Below, one piece after another: positions 20,141 to 29,309 of a stretch of 64,000 nt of DNA. The stretch lies in the NCBI GenBank assembly GCA_937883785.1, contig CALGDE010000132.1, positions 40,538 through 104,537 on the forward strand, given 5' to 3'. The translations under genes were made by a program, and so were the position numbers. Under the pieces are notes generated by a model that had not been told where the DNA came from, ran no database searches, and saw only the letters and a program-made list of their open reading frames with translations. Source of the DNA: an uncultured cyanobacterium (GTDB lineage: Bacteria; Cyanobacteriota; Cyanobacteriia; CACIAM-69d). Every line of letters starts with the position of its first letter. Positions within the stretch are counted from its first letter, which is position 1.

Positions 20141-20749
20141 GTGAAGCTCCGCAAGTTGACGAAATTATTGGCAGGTTTGATTGGGGCGATGGGCACCGGA
20201 GTGGTGGCGATCGCCCCAATGTCTATAGCGCAATCGATTCCTGAAGCTCAGCCAGAGCAGGTTCCAACGTTAGAGATGCTGGAGGAGGCGCTGACGCAGG
20301 GGAACTGGCAGCGGGGCGATGAGCTGACTTGGGAAATTTTGACGGGCAGGATGGACAAGCCGGATGGTCGACAGTTCCGGCAATTTCCTTGCGATCGCCT
20401 AGAACGCATTGACCGAGCGTGGCGGCAGGCTAGTGGCGATCGCTTTGGATTTTCGGTGCAGTGGCGGCTCTGGCGACATCTAATGGTTCGCTTAGGAGAT
20501 CAGCGTGAAACACGGCAGGCGTTTGACCGAGAAGTGGGCTGGCTGGGAAGTGAGCATGGTGTTAATCCCAGGGGAGACGAGGGTGATTTGCCGTTAGGGT
20601 ATTGGCCGCTGGAGCAGTCTTGGTTTTCGGGCAATATTTTGCGCTTCGGCTGTGGCGATGAGGCATGCACCTTCGCGCGGACGGTGGTGGAAGAGCAGCG
20701 ACCGGCTTTGGAGTATATTTTTCCGCGTCTGTCTCAGTGTCGTCTTTGA
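20141..20749 (+). CDS. GUN4-domain protein with signal peptide
   Basis: 202 residues from GTG. An N-terminal export-like segment (LLAGLIGAMGTGVVAIAPMSIAQS) precedes a GUN4 domain: EALTQGNWQRGDELTWEIL, then FPCDRLERIDRAW, then GFSVQWRLW. GUN4 proper is a porphyrin-binding activator of Mg-chelatase on the cytosolic side. This paralogue looks exported or lumenal, and has an extra FGCGDEAC motif near the C-terminus. Starts 20 nt after the PEP-CTERM gene, possibly one transcript. Porphyrin binding is not shown. Confidence 0.8.
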   Translation: MKLRKLTKLLAGLIGAMGTGVVAIAPMSIAQSIPEAQPEQVPTLEMLEEALTQGNWQRGDELTWEILTGRMDKPDGRQFRQFPCDRLERIDRAWRQASGDRFGFSVQWRLWRHLMVRLGDQRETRQAFDREVGWLGSEHGVNPRGDEGDLPLGYWPLEQSWFSGNILRFGCGDEACTFARTVVEEQRPALEYIFPRLSQCRL

Positions 20750-20861
20750 TGGGTAAAACTCTTAGCTGGGGCGTAATTCCGTTTCCAAGTCGCGGTAATT
20801 TGGAGCAGGGTATATTTTCTGCGGCAGTTTACCTAGCACATAGCGGTTGAAGGAGTGGATT

Positions 20862-21314
20862 ATGGCTGAGCGATCGCCGTCTGAGGGGATGATTCTGAAA
20901 GGGCAGTATCGAGGCTATGCGATGCAGCTCCAGGTTGCGCTGGTGGATTCGGCGACGGCGGCGGGGCGATCGCTGGACCCGGAAGTGTTCGTGGAGATGG
21001 ACACGATGGTGAAGCAAGCCCAGGCGCAGATTGATCGCCACATTGAGTATGGGCAAATCGCTAACCAATTTGAGGAAAGCTTTTTGCAGCCGCTGGTATC
21101 CAAGGGATTTAGCAAGGCAAAAATTGTGGATGCGATCGCCGATTTCGCTAGCCAGTCCAACTGGCCCAGCGAGGTGGTGAAGAATTTGGAGTATGCAGCG
21201 GCGGCGCTTCAGGATGAAGGTGCTGGGGGCGAGGCGATGGCTCCCGATATGAATGCGGATGTGATTACGGGGACGCCCATTTCCCAGCGTCCAATGCCGA
21301 CGCCTGAGGGATAG
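20862..21314 (+). CDS. Conserved hypothetical, soluble helical protein
   Basis: 150 residues from ATG 20862, which has AGGAG about 8 nt upstream. Mostly helical and acidic: VFVEMDTMVKQAQAQIDRHI, then FLQPLVSKGFSKAKIVDAIA. Low-complexity Gly/Met/Pro tail. No family recognised. Ends 18 nt before mnmE on the same strand, suggesting co-transcription. Confidence 0.7.
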   Translation: MAERSPSEGMILKGQYRGYAMQLQVALVDSATAAGRSLDPEVFVEMDTMVKQAQAQIDRHIEYGQIANQFEESFLQPLVSKGFSKAKIVDAIADFASQSNWPSEVVKNLEYAAAALQDEGAGGEAMAPDMNADVITGTPISQRPMPTPEG

Positions 21315-21332
21315 GTTTTGGGCAGCGGAACG

Positions 21333-22724
21333 ATGACGGTTGGGACCACCATTGCGGCGATCGCCACAGCGATTGTGCCCCAGCAGGGCAGCGTGGGAAT
21401 TGTGCGAGTGTCGGGGCCAGAGTCCTGGGCGATCGCGCAGCAAATTTTCCACGCACCGGGTCAGCAAGCCTGGGATAGCCATCGGGTTGTGTACGGCATG
21501 GTGGCAGACCCGGCGACTGACAAGGTGGTGGATGAGGCGCTGCTGATTTTGATGCAGGCACCGCGCACCTTTACCCGCGAAGATGTGGTGGAGTTCCACT
21601 GCCACGGCGGCATGATGGTGGTGCAGCAGGTGCTGCAGTTGTGTTTGCAGCAGGGGGCGCGGCTGGCTCAGCCGGGGGAGTTTACGATGCGGGCGTTTTT
21701 AAATGGGCGCATTGACCTAACCCAGGCGGAGAGCGTGGCGGATTTGGTGGGGGCGCAGTCTCCCCAGGCGGCACAGATGGCGTTGGCGGGGGTGCGGGGC
21801 AAGCTGGCGGAACCGATTCGATCGCTGCGAACCCAATGCTTAGATGTGCTAGCGGAGGTGGAGGCTCGCATTGATTTTGCCGATGATTTGCCGCCCCTAG
21901 ACGAAAACGAGGTTGCTCAGGAATTGCGGAGGATTGGTGAGGCGATCGCCCAAATCCTAGGCACCGCTGACCGGGGCGAGCTACTGCGTAGCGGCATTAA
22001 GGTGGCGATTGTTGGACGCCCTAATGTGGGTAAATCTAGCTTGCTTAATGCCTGGAGTCGCAGCGATCGCGCTATTGTGACGGACCTGCCGGGCACTACG
22101 CGGGATGTGGTGGAGTCGCGACTGGTGGTGGGGGGTATTCCGGTGCAGGTGCTGGATACGGCGGGCATCCGGGAGACGGAAGATGTGGTGGAAAAAATTG
22201 GGGTGGAGCGATCGCGAGATGCGGCGTCTGAGGCGGATTTGGTGATTTTGGCGATCGATGCGGCGGCGGGTTGGACCGCTGGGGATGAGGAGATTTATCA
22301 GCAAGCAAAGGATCAGCCGTTGATTGTGGTGGTGAATAAGGTGGATTTGTTGACCGATGAGGGGGGAGTCGAGGGCATTTTGCCTGGGACGGTGAGCGGG
22401 GGGGCGATCGCGATCGTTCAAACGGCGGCGGCTAAAAATCAGGGAATTGATCGGCTGGAGGCGGCGATTATTACCGCTGCCACTCGCAACCAAATTCAGG
22501 CGACGGATATGGACCTGGCGATTAACCAGCGTCAGGCGGCAGCTTTGACTCGCGCTCAGTCAGCATTGGAGCGAGTGTGCGAAACGGTGGCGAACCAAAT
22601 GCCCCTGGACTTTTGGACCATTGACCTACGGGATGCGGTGTATGCTTTGGGAGAAATTACCGGCGAAGAGGTGACTGAATCCGTTTTAGGACGAATTTTC
22701 AGTCGCTTTTGTATTGGTAAATAG
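21333..22724 (+). CDS. mnmE: tRNA modification GTPase MnmE
   Basis: 463 residues from ATG 21333 (a TTG at 21318 is in frame). N-terminal folate-binding domain ([20 protein letters not shown], then HCHGG), inserted G domain with [19 protein letters not shown] and NKVD, and the C-terminal FCIGK motif with its catalytic Cys. With MnmG it modifies wobble uridine 34. Followed directly by pth. Confidence 0.96.
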   Translation: MTVGTTIAAIATAIVPQQGSVGIVRVSGPESWAIAQQIFHAPGQQAWDSHRVVYGMVADPATDKVVDEALLILMQAPRTFTREDVVEFHCHGGMMVVQQVLQLCLQQGARLAQPGEFTMRAFLNGRIDLTQAESVADLVGAQSPQAAQMALAGVRGKLAEPIRSLRTQCLDVLAEVEARIDFADDLPPLDENEVAQELRRIGEAIAQILGTADRGELLRSGIKVAIVGRPNVGKSSLLNAWSRSDRAIVTDLPGTTRDVVESRLVVGGIPVQVLDTAGIRETEDVVEKIGVERSRDAASEADLVILAIDAAAGWTAGDEEIYQQAKDQPLIVVVNKVDLLTDEGGVEGILPGTVSGGAIAIVQTAAAKNQGIDRLEAAIITAATRNQIQATDMDLAINQRQAAALTRAQSALERVCETVANQMPLDFWTIDLRDAVYALGEITGEEVTESVLGRIFSRFCIGK

Positions 22725-22755
22725 CCGGTTAGTCATTAAATTTCCAATCATCCCA

Positions 22756-23496
22756 ATGCCCGCTTTAGATCCCGCTCAGTGCCCTATTCCTCAGCTGATT
22801 GTTGGGCTCGGAAACCCTGAGCCGAAGTACGATCGCACCCGCCACAATATCGGCTTTGAGTTTGTGGATGAGCTAGCAAAAGCGTGGGGAATTTCCTTCA
22901 GCAAAAACCAGCGATTTAATGGGCTGTACGGTGAAGGTCGCAGCCCCTTTGGCAAAATCCGTCTGCTAAAACCGTTGACCTATATGAACCGGTCGGGTCA
23001 ATCCATTCGCGCTGTTGTGGATTGGTACAAGCTGGATCCGGAGGCGGTGCTGGTGGTTTATGACGACATGGATTTGCCCTTGGGACGGCTGCGGCTGCGG
23101 GCATCGGGCTCGGCAGGCGGACACAACGGCATTAAATCCACGATCGCCCACCTGGGCACTCAAAATTTTCCTCGACTACGGCTGGGCATCGGCAAGCCCC
23201 GCCACATTAAAGGCGAGACGGTTTCCCACGTGTTGGGACGTTTTGCCCCCGATGAACAGGGCACGGTGCAGAAGGTGATGAGGCTTAGCTTAGAAACTAC
23301 GGAAATGGCGCTGAAATCGGGCATTGCAAAGGCGATGAGTCTTTACAACAATAAAAACGTGGGACCGCAGCCGCCGAAGCCTGATCCAAAACCTAATTCC
23401 AACTCTGCATCTAAAGAGACTAAATCAGCATTGAAACCGGATCAAAAATCAACGAAATCGGATCTAGAATCGGAGTCCGCTGCACCATCTCAGTAA
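22756..23496 (+). CDS. pth: Peptidyl-tRNA hydrolase
   Basis: 246 residues from ATG 22756. LIVGLGNPEPKYDRTRHNIG contains the catalytic His of Pth; YMNRSG, VYDDMDLPLG and GSAGGHNGIKS are the other conserved blocks. Releases peptides from prematurely dissociated peptidyl-tRNA. Odd point: a ~45-residue Lys/Pro/Ser-rich C-terminal tail that standard Pth lacks. An upstream TTG at 22714 would overlap mnmE and is not needed. Confidence 0.95.
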   Translation: MPALDPAQCPIPQLIVGLGNPEPKYDRTRHNIGFEFVDELAKAWGISFSKNQRFNGLYGEGRSPFGKIRLLKPLTYMNRSGQSIRAVVDWYKLDPEAVLVVYDDMDLPLGRLRLRASGSAGGHNGIKSTIAHLGTQNFPRLRLGIGKPRHIKGETVSHVLGRFAPDEQGTVQKVMRLSLETTEMALKSGIAKAMSLYNNKNVGPQPPKPDPKPNSNSASKETKSALKPDQKSTKSDLESESAAPSQ

Positions 23497-23617
23497 TTGG
23501 GTAGAGGCAATCTTTTTTATATTTTGCATTTCCTTTCAAGACGGCAATCGTAGGCACAATTGAATAGCTTTCGTTACAGTAGCCTGTAATTACCTACCTG
23601 TTGAGCTGTTAGAAACT

Positions 23618-23890
23618 GTGCTGGATGTGAGTGGTTCGCGATCGCCCCAAACCGTTGCTAATGTCCGTGTTACCCGTTGTTCTTGGTCCGAAGGCACTAT
23701 CGTTGGTGAAGTGTCGGCGGGGCAGTTCAACTGGCGATTCCGCTGGAATTTTAGCGGTGATACCCTAACTGTTGAGCCCTCATTGGGACGGGCATTAATC
23801 CAGGATCCGTTAGGTCGTTTTCTGGAAGCGAACGATTACCAATTAGAGTCTGGCGGCGATTATTCCTTTACCATTCGCGCCAAATTTTGA
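23618..23890 (+). CDS. Conserved small hypothetical protein
   Basis: 90 residues from GTG. Beta-rich: PQTVANVRVTRCSWSEGTIV, then GQFNWRFRWNFSGDTLTVEP. The protein looks like a single small beta-barrel or sandwich. No family assigned. Convergent with lpxD. Confidence 0.65.
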   Translation: MLDVSGSRSPQTVANVRVTRCSWSEGTIVGEVSAGQFNWRFRWNFSGDTLTVEPSLGRALIQDPLGRFLEANDYQLESGGDYSFTIRAKF

Positions 23891-23967
23891 TGTTCTGAAC
23901 CTGTTTTATATTCGATAAATCGGGATTGATTGATGCGTTTTCAGAGAACTTTATGACTTCCAAATAC

Positions 23968-25011
23968 CTATAAATTCAGATGCTTTCTAATTTGTTTTAG
24001 GGTTTGATACATCTCTGGTAAGCGCCGAATAATTGCCGATGTTTTGAGCCATTCTTTGTTGGAAACAGCAGGAAATCCTGATAGGACCTGTCCTGGCTTG
24101 GACGCGCTGCGAGTGACACCACTTTTCGACGAAACGATGGTTCCTTTCGCCAGTTTGAGGCGATTGGCAATGCCCACTTGTCCCGCCAAAACAACGCCGT
24201 CGCCTAGCTCAACGCCGCCCGCTAATCCCACCTGCGCCGCGATCGCACAATTTCGCCCAATCACACAGCCGTGCCCAATATGCACCATATTGTCGATTTT
24301 GGTATTGCTGCCCACGCGGGTTTCCCCTAGCGCGGGTCGATCCACCGTGGTGTTGCAGCCGATGTCAACGCTATCCTCCAGCACTACCTGCCCGGTTTGC
24401 TCCAGCTTTACCCACCCGGTCGCCGTGGGTACGAAGCCAAACCCCTCCCCGCCAATTACCGCGCCGCTGTGGATGACGCAGTTTGCCCCCAGGTGCGATC
24501 GCTCTTCAATCACGCAACCGCTGTGGAGTATTGTGTCTACGCCAATCACTGCGCCGGGGTATACCGTGACGTTGGCGTGGATACGAACACCGTCGCCAAT
24601 CACCGCATCACCTTGGATAACACTGTTCGCCGCGATCGCCACATCCTTGCCAATAGTCGCCGCCGGGTCGATGACTGCGGTGGGATGGATGCCGGGGGCA
24701 GGATGAAACGGTTGATAGAACAGGGTGACTGCCTGGGCGAAGAGCAGTTTCGGGGCTGGGGAGGTAATCCATGCCAAGCCGCGATCTCTGGCTAGTTTTT
24801 TCGCTGACTCATCTACTGGAATAATGACTGCGCTTGCTGCTGTTGTTGCTAGTCCTTTCGCCTTCGCTGCATTTTCCACGTAGGTGAGCTGTCCTGCGAT
24901 CGCCTCATCTAGTGCGCCAATGGCACCAATTTCTGGATTCTCTTCACTGCAATCGCTGATTCCATCACCCGCGATCGCCCGTAACTTCTCCACCAACGCC
25001 GTAAACTTCAT
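23968..25011 (-). CDS. lpxD: UDP-3-O-acylglucosamine N-acyltransferase LpxD
   Basis: 347 residues from ATG 25011 (an in-frame ATG at 25047 adds 12 residues of poor fit). Uridine-binding N-terminal domain, then many hexapeptide repeats forming a left-handed beta-helix (HPTAVIDPAATIGKDVAIAA, IHSGAVIGGEGFGF). The catalytic His is expected in DNMVHIGHGC. Third step of lipid A synthesis; the usual lpxA/fabZ neighbours are not here. Confidence 0.93.
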   Translation of the reverse strand: MKFTALVEKLRAIAGDGISDCSEENPEIGAIGALDEAIAGQLTYVENAAKAKGLATTAASAVIIPVDESAKKLARDRGLAWITSPAPKLLFAQAVTLFYQPFHPAPGIHPTAVIDPAATIGKDVAIAANSVIQGDAVIGDGVRIHANVTVYPGAVIGVDTILHSGCVIEERSHLGANCVIHSGAVIGGEGFGFVPTATGWVKLEQTGQVVLEDSVDIGCNTTVDRPALGETRVGSNTKIDNMVHIGHGCVIGRNCAIAAQVGLAGGVELGDGVVLAGQVGIANRLKLAKGTIVSSKSGVTRSASKPGQVLSGFPAVSNKEWLKTSAIIRRLPEMYQTLKQIRKHLNL

Positions 25012-25063
25012 CGCCACCCAACGCCCCCAATTCGCGCTCACATCCAAATATCCTACAGGGGCA

Positions 25064-26122
25064 CTACCAGTTTTCCAGCGCCAGCCCTCGCGATTGCGTT
25101 TGTCGAGATAGCGCCTCCACCACTACCGCCTCCGCCGCTTTCTGCTGTAGCTTGGCTGCCTCTTGAAACCGATACCAGTGGCTCTGTTGATGATTTTTCC
25201 GCCAGGTATGGTGTTGCCAGCGCGTTGTCCAGCGGCGAAAGGGGATGGATTGCCCTTCGAAAATTCCCAAAAATTGGCTTTGCACTGCCTCGTCTAACCA
25301 GCGATCGCGATCGTACTCCGCCACCCGCTGCCCTCCATATTCCGGGCGCTGGGTTAAGTCTCGATATCGCTCAATGCGATCCTCCTTCCGCTGGTTTTTC
25401 CGGTCTCGCTCTCCAATGGCTGCCCGTAAATCTCGCAATAGCGATCGCGTTTTAATCACCAGCTCATCCCCTTTACCGGTCACTTTTAAACAGCGGCAAT
25501 ATTTGTAAAACAACCGTTGCGCCGCCGCCATAAATCGCTCCGTATTATCCACCCGGCTGCGGTCCGGCAACAATCGGCGATCGGTCCACACCGCCCCCGG
25601 CCAGTCGGGCAATCGCTTTGCATCGGCGTGTCCAATATTCGGCAGGGCAATGCTTAGAATGCTGTTGCGCATGGCGTTAAAGGAGTCGTAGTAGCCCACA
25701 AAATTCTGGTGCGCCCAGGTGTCCACATAGCTATGGGACGCAATGCCAATGCGGTATAAATTTCGACTTGCTAGCGCATCGTCCATAATCCGATTGGCGT
25801 TGGTGCTATCGGGGGTTGTGTTTAGCCAATGGAGTTTGCCGTCTCGCCGCTGGGCACTGGATGCCAGGGGATCGCCAGGAATGAAGTGAAACAGGGGATA
25901 GATGCGCATTAGCTCACGCTTCGGCTTTAGGATATTCATCGTTTGGGTGATGTAGTTGCGGTATGCCGGCGCTTTAGGAGCATGGCGATCGCGAATCCGA
26001 AAAAATCGGTCATTGTCGTCCACATACTGGGCTGCGTAGGCAATAATCTCCGCGTCATCGGTAGAAAAACCAGCCCGCGCGGCGATCGCATAGGTCATGT
26101 AGTAGTGGAACTCAACATCCAT
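25064..26122 (-). CDS. DUF6765 family protein
   Basis: 352 residues from ATG 26122. The start MDVEFHYYMTYAIAARAGF, the YAAQYVDDND segment, NYITQTMNILKPKRELMRIY and ASHSYVDTWAHQNF match DUF6765. The His/Asp spacing (FHYY, SHSYVDTWAHQ) is reminiscent of zinc-dependent phospholipase C/S1-P1 folds, which is an inference only. C-terminal third is basic and helical. The frame extends to 26161, but the conserved N-terminus is at 26122. Confidence 0.8.
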   Translation of the reverse strand: MDVEFHYYMTYAIAARAGFSTDDAEIIAYAAQYVDDNDRFFRIRDRHAPKAPAYRNYITQTMNILKPKRELMRIYPLFHFIPGDPLASSAQRRDGKLHWLNTTPDSTNANRIMDDALASRNLYRIGIASHSYVDTWAHQNFVGYYDSFNAMRNSILSIALPNIGHADAKRLPDWPGAVWTDRRLLPDRSRVDNTERFMAAAQRLFYKYCRCLKVTGKGDELVIKTRSLLRDLRAAIGERDRKNQRKEDRIERYRDLTQRPEYGGQRVAEYDRDRWLDEAVQSQFLGIFEGQSIPFRRWTTRWQHHTWRKNHQQSHWYRFQEAAKLQQKAAEAVVVEALSRQTQSRGLALENW

Positions 26123-26258
26123 CCCCAACTCCGACAGGATTAACGGCACAATCAATCTCAAACCTACCCAGTCCCGCCCCAGTCCGCCAATTTTCTGCTG
26201 TTCCCATTGCTAGAGCTATAGAATCGTTTCAGCACAAACGTGACATGGGCGATCGCAA

Positions 26259-27470
26259 ATGACATGGAGTAATCGAAGAAAGCAGAATTTTCGAGATGAA
26301 CTCACAGACGCCTATCGAAGCTACGCAGAACTCCGAATGTTTGTGCATGACGCATTGGGCGAATCGTTACCCAATATTGCTGCGGAAAATCAAAGATTAG
26401 ACATCGTTGCTTTTTTGCTGATCGAATGGGCAGAGGCGAGGCGAACGCTGAATACTTTATGGCAAGCTTTTATCGAAGCAAACCCTAATCGATCTTTCGG
26501 TTCCTCCGACGGTTCTTGTCCATTTGTCTATGGTCCAGCGATCGCCCCAGAAGGCTTTTACGGACGATCGCGATTAATCCGGGATGTGCGTGGGCGGATT
26601 GGTGGGGTGAATCCCCAGTGCGTCAATGTGGTGGGAATGCGGCGGGCGGGGAAGAGTTCGCTGTTGCGGTTGATTGCGGAAGATTCAGGGCAGTTTTTTG
26701 CTGGTGGCTGTAAGCCATTGGTGGTGTCGCTAGATCTGACTAATGCTTGTTTCCATTCTCCGGCGGGGATTCAGGAGGGGCTGCGGCGAGGGATTGCAGC
26801 GGCGATGAAAGGGCGATCGCCGTGGGCAGAGAATGCGGGGGATGATCCGTTTGTGTTTGAGGATGGGCTGCGGGGATTGCGAGATCAGGGTTGGCGGTTG
26901 GTGGTGCTGTTGGATGAGTTTGAGGGGATTAAGCAGCACTTGGAGGCGTTCCAAGGTTGGGGGGAAGATTGGCGGGCTAAGGCGTCGGCGGAGTTGTTGA
27001 CGCTGGTGGTGGTGGGGCAGCGACCGATTGGGGAGATTTACGACAGTTTGGGGCTAACGTCGCCCTTTGGCAATATTTTTAGCCAGTCCATTGTGGGACC
27101 GCTGGCGGCGGCGGATTGGCAACAGTTGGTGCGCGATCGCCGACCGGAGACTACGGCGGCGGAGATGGATTGGATTGGGCGGGTGTCAGGAGGCTGGGCG
27201 TTTTATGTGCAGATGGCGGGGGCGATGCTGTGGGAGTGCGGGGATATTGCGGCGGCGGAGAGGGAGTTTTTATTTCAGGCGCGGTCCCATTTTGTGCGGC
27301 TATGGAAGGCGCTGAAGGATAAGGAGCGATCGGCGATGCGGGGGGAGTCGGCGCAGCGGGGGAGGGTGACATTGGATTTATTACTGCGGTTTGGGCTATT
27401 GCGATCCGATGGACTGCCGTTTAGTTCGCTGTTTTTTGAGGTGGTGGACGAATTGGAGGATCTAGAATGA
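26259..27470 (+). CDS. EAD1-AAA/STAND-type NTPase (conflict-system protein)
   Basis: 403 residues. Residues ~10-78 (LTDAYRSYAELRMFVHDALG, LIEWAEARRTLNTLWQAFIE) match effector-associated domain 1, an adaptor that recruits effectors carrying the same domain in bacterial conflict systems. An NTPase follows: FYGRSRLIRDVRGRI, Walker A GMRRAGKSS (126-134) and Walker B VVLLDEFEG with D219/E220. The C-terminal part has a winged-helix-like region (SGGWAFYVQMAGAMLWECGD). First gene of a compact island; xisH follows closely. No recognisable effector is fused, so the output must come from a partner. Defence role is inferred. Confidence 0.78.
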   Translation: MTWSNRRKQNFRDELTDAYRSYAELRMFVHDALGESLPNIAAENQRLDIVAFLLIEWAEARRTLNTLWQAFIEANPNRSFGSSDGSCPFVYGPAIAPEGFYGRSRLIRDVRGRIGGVNPQCVNVVGMRRAGKSSLLRLIAEDSGQFFAGGCKPLVVSLDLTNACFHSPAGIQEGLRRGIAAAMKGRSPWAENAGDDPFVFEDGLRGLRDQGWRLVVLLDEFEGIKQHLEAFQGWGEDWRAKASAELLTLVVVGQRPIGEIYDSLGLTSPFGNIFSQSIVGPLAAADWQQLVRDRRPETTAAEMDWIGRVSGGWAFYVQMAGAMLWECGDIAAAEREFLFQARSHFVRLWKALKDKERSAMRGESAQRGRVTLDLLLRFGLLRSDGLPFSSLFFEVVDELEDLE

Positions 27471-27499
27471 GGACACTGTTGAGAGCTGAGGAGGGTTGG

Positions 27500-27916
27500 G
27501 TGCCACAGCGCGATTCCATTCATGAAGCTGTGAGAAATGCGCTGATTCGCGATGGCTGGACCATTACGGCGGATCCCTTTTCCATGCGTTACGAAGAATT
27601 GCGGGTGATGGCGGATTTGGCGGCGGAGAAGAGTTTGTTGGCTGAGCGGGGAACGGAGTCGATTGTGGTGGAAATTAAAACCTTTGGCGGTCGTTCTTTT
27701 GTGCGGGAATTGGAGATGGCTTTGGGGCAATATTTTCTCTACGAACGTATCCTGAAAAGGCTCCAGCTTCCCCACAAGTTGTATTTAGCCACAAGTCAGA
27801 TTGCTTACGATGCGTTTTTGGTGGCTGATGGGGCGCGGGCGATGTTGCACGACGGGATGGTTTCTTTGATTGTGGTGAATCTTGAGCAGGAGAGGGTTAC
27901 CCAGTGGATCGACTAG
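27500..27916 (+). CDS. xisH: XisH, fdxN-element excision-controlling family protein
   Basis: 138 residues from GTG 27500. This start has GAGGAGG 5 nt upstream and gives the canonical N-terminus MPQRDSIHEAVRNAL; an ATG at 27467 overlapping the previous stop is also in frame. MADLAAEKSLLAERG followed by IVVEIKTFGGRSFVRELEMA has the D...ExK layout of a PD-(D/E)XK nuclease fold, to which XisH is related. The best-known member influences excision of the fdxN element in Anabaena; most homologues, including this one, are not next to such an element. Overlaps xisI. Confidence 0.88.
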   Translation: MPQRDSIHEAVRNALIRDGWTITADPFSMRYEELRVMADLAAEKSLLAERGTESIVVEIKTFGGRSFVRELEMALGQYFLYERILKRLQLPHKLYLATSQIAYDAFLVADGARAMLHDGMVSLIVVNLEQERVTQWID

Positions 27917-28254
27917 AGCAATATCGCGGGATTATTGAAGGCTTGTTGACCCATTACGATCAACTGTCGCGGCAGTCGGTGGAGTCGCAGGCTGAAGATA
28001 TTTGCGTGTTTGATCGACAGCGCGATTGCTATATGTGGTTGCAGTTGGGATGGCAGCGGGGGCGACGATTGTGCGGTCCGACGATTTTGGTGCGGCTTCT
28101 GGATGGCAAAGTTTTGCTGGAGGCGGATTGGACGGATTTTGGGGTGGCGGATGATTTGATTGCGGCGGGGATTGCTGAAGAGGATTTGGTTTTGGCGTTT
28201 CAACCTCCGGCGTTGCGCCAGAGTCAGGAGTCGGTGTTGGAGATGGCGAGATAA
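27904..28254 (+). CDS. xisI: XisI, fdxN-element excision-controlling family protein
   Basis: 116 residues from GTG overlapping the end of xisH by 13 nt, which implies translational coupling. RLEQYRGIIEGLLTHYDQLS at the start, FDRQRDCYMWLQLGWQRGRR and EADWTDFGVADDLIAAGIAE are the XisI signature. XisH and XisI are almost always paired, pointing to a complex. Molecular function unknown. Confidence 0.9.
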   Translation: MDRLEQYRGIIEGLLTHYDQLSRQSVESQAEDICVFDRQRDCYMWLQLGWQRGRRLCGPTILVRLLDGKVLLEADWTDFGVADDLIAAGIAEEDLVLAFQPPALRQSQESVLEMAR

Positions 28255-28323
28255 GTTGGGATGGAATCAATTCATCGATGGTTATGATCGTGTTGATGCC
28301 GCCACTGTTTGAAGAGGTGACCG

Positions 28324-28623
28324 ATGTTGGATTTAAAACCGATTAGAACTGAGGCGGATTATCAGTTGGCGCTGTCGGAAATTGAGCGGTTGTTTGATGC
28401 GCCGCTGGGAACGCCGGAGTGCGATCGCCTGGATATTTTGGCGACGTTGGTGGAGGCGTATGAAATGAAGCATGACCCGATTCCATTGCCGACGCCTGAT
28501 GAAGCGCTGTTATTTCGGTTGGAAAGTCGGCGATCTGTTGTGGCGGCGTTTATTGATGGGTTGAAGCGGCAGGGGGTAGATGAGGCGGTTATTCGGGTGG
28601 CGCTGGAGGAGGTGACGGGATGA
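28324..28623 (+). CDS. HigA-like antitoxin-related protein lacking an HTH
   Basis: 99 residues. KPIRTEADYQLALSEIERLF, then GTPECDRLDILATLVEAYE with KHDPIPLPTPDEAL is the N-terminal module of the HigA-type antitoxin family. In those proteins it is followed by an XRE-type HTH. Here the HTH is missing and the tail reads FIDGLKRQGVDEAVIRVALE. No higB-like toxin is adjacent. Its stop overlaps the start of the next gene (ATGA). Confidence 0.7.
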   Translation: MLDLKPIRTEADYQLALSEIERLFDAPLGTPECDRLDILATLVEAYEMKHDPIPLPTPDEALLFRLESRRSVVAAFIDGLKRQGVDEAVIRVALEEVTG

Positions 28624-28967
28624 GTTGGAATTCGGAGTTGTTGGAAACGCTTCCTATAGCCTGGCCAGAGGAGAAGATGACAGCGTTTTGTGATCGCTGG
28701 AAAGTGGAGGGGCTGTGGTTATTTGGGTCGGTGCTGCGGGATGATTTTAGACCGGATAGCGATGTGGATTTTTTGGTGGAATTTGCGCCGAGTGCTCCCT
28801 GGGATTTGTTGGATTTGGTGCAGATGGAGCGTGAATTGAAGGAAATGCTTGGGCGGTCTGTGGATTTTTTGGAGCGTCTTTCCATTGAACGTAGCCGCAA
28901 TCCAGAACGGCGCGACAGGATTTTATCTAGCGCTCGGAGGGTTTACGGTGTCAATATCGTTGCGTGA
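28620..28967 (+). CDS. mntA: MntA-type minimal nucleotidyltransferase antitoxin
   Basis: 115 residues. [20 protein letters not shown] contains the GSx10DxD catalytic motif of minimal nucleotidyltransferases. In MntA-HepT modules the antitoxin AMPylates a tyrosine of HepT and neutralises it. The gene overlaps the upstream HigA-like ORF by 4 nt and HepT by 20 nt. Mechanism is known for the family; activity here is inferred. Confidence 0.88.
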   Translation: MSWNSELLETLPIAWPEEKMTAFCDRWKVEGLWLFGSVLRDDFRPDSDVDFLVEFAPSAPWDLLDLVQMERELKEMLGRSVDFLERLSIERSRNPERRDRILSSARRVYGVNIVA

Positions 28968-29307
28968 CGAGAAATCTTTGGAGGATATTCTGGGAGCGAC
29001 CAATTTGGTGGCTGAGTTTATTGCTGGAATGTCCGAGTCGGATTTTTATGGGGACGAGAAAACCCTGTCGGCGGTGCTTTATCAAATTATTGTGATGGGC
29101 GAAGCGGTTAAGCGTTTATCAATGGAATTGCGAAATCGTCATCCAGAAATTCCCTGGTCAAATATTGCCGGAATGCGAGACAAATTAGTCCACGATTACG
29201 AAGACACGACTCTCTATCGGGTTTGGCAAACAGTCACCTATTCGATTCCTGATTTGGCAAAGTCAGTGCGTTGCGTAGCAGGACTTGAAGCGCAAGACGG
29301 AGAGTAG
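28948..29307 (+). CDS. hepT: HepT-like ribonuclease toxin (DUF86)
   Basis: 119 residues from GTG 28948, chosen because CGGAGG lies 7-8 nt upstream and the protein then starts [16 protein letters not shown]. The HepT catalytic signature Rx4HxY is present as [28 protein letters not shown] is the conserved helix. HEPN-fold RNase toxin, partner of the upstream MntA. The frame is open further upstream but that part is a shadow of mntA. Confidence 0.88.
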   Translation: MSISLRDEKSLEDILGATNLVAEFIAGMSESDFYGDEKTLSAVLYQIIVMGEAVKRLSMELRNRHPEIPWSNIAGMRDKLVHDYEDTTLYRVWQTVTYSIPDLAKSVRCVAGLEAQDGE

Positions 29308-29309
29308 TT

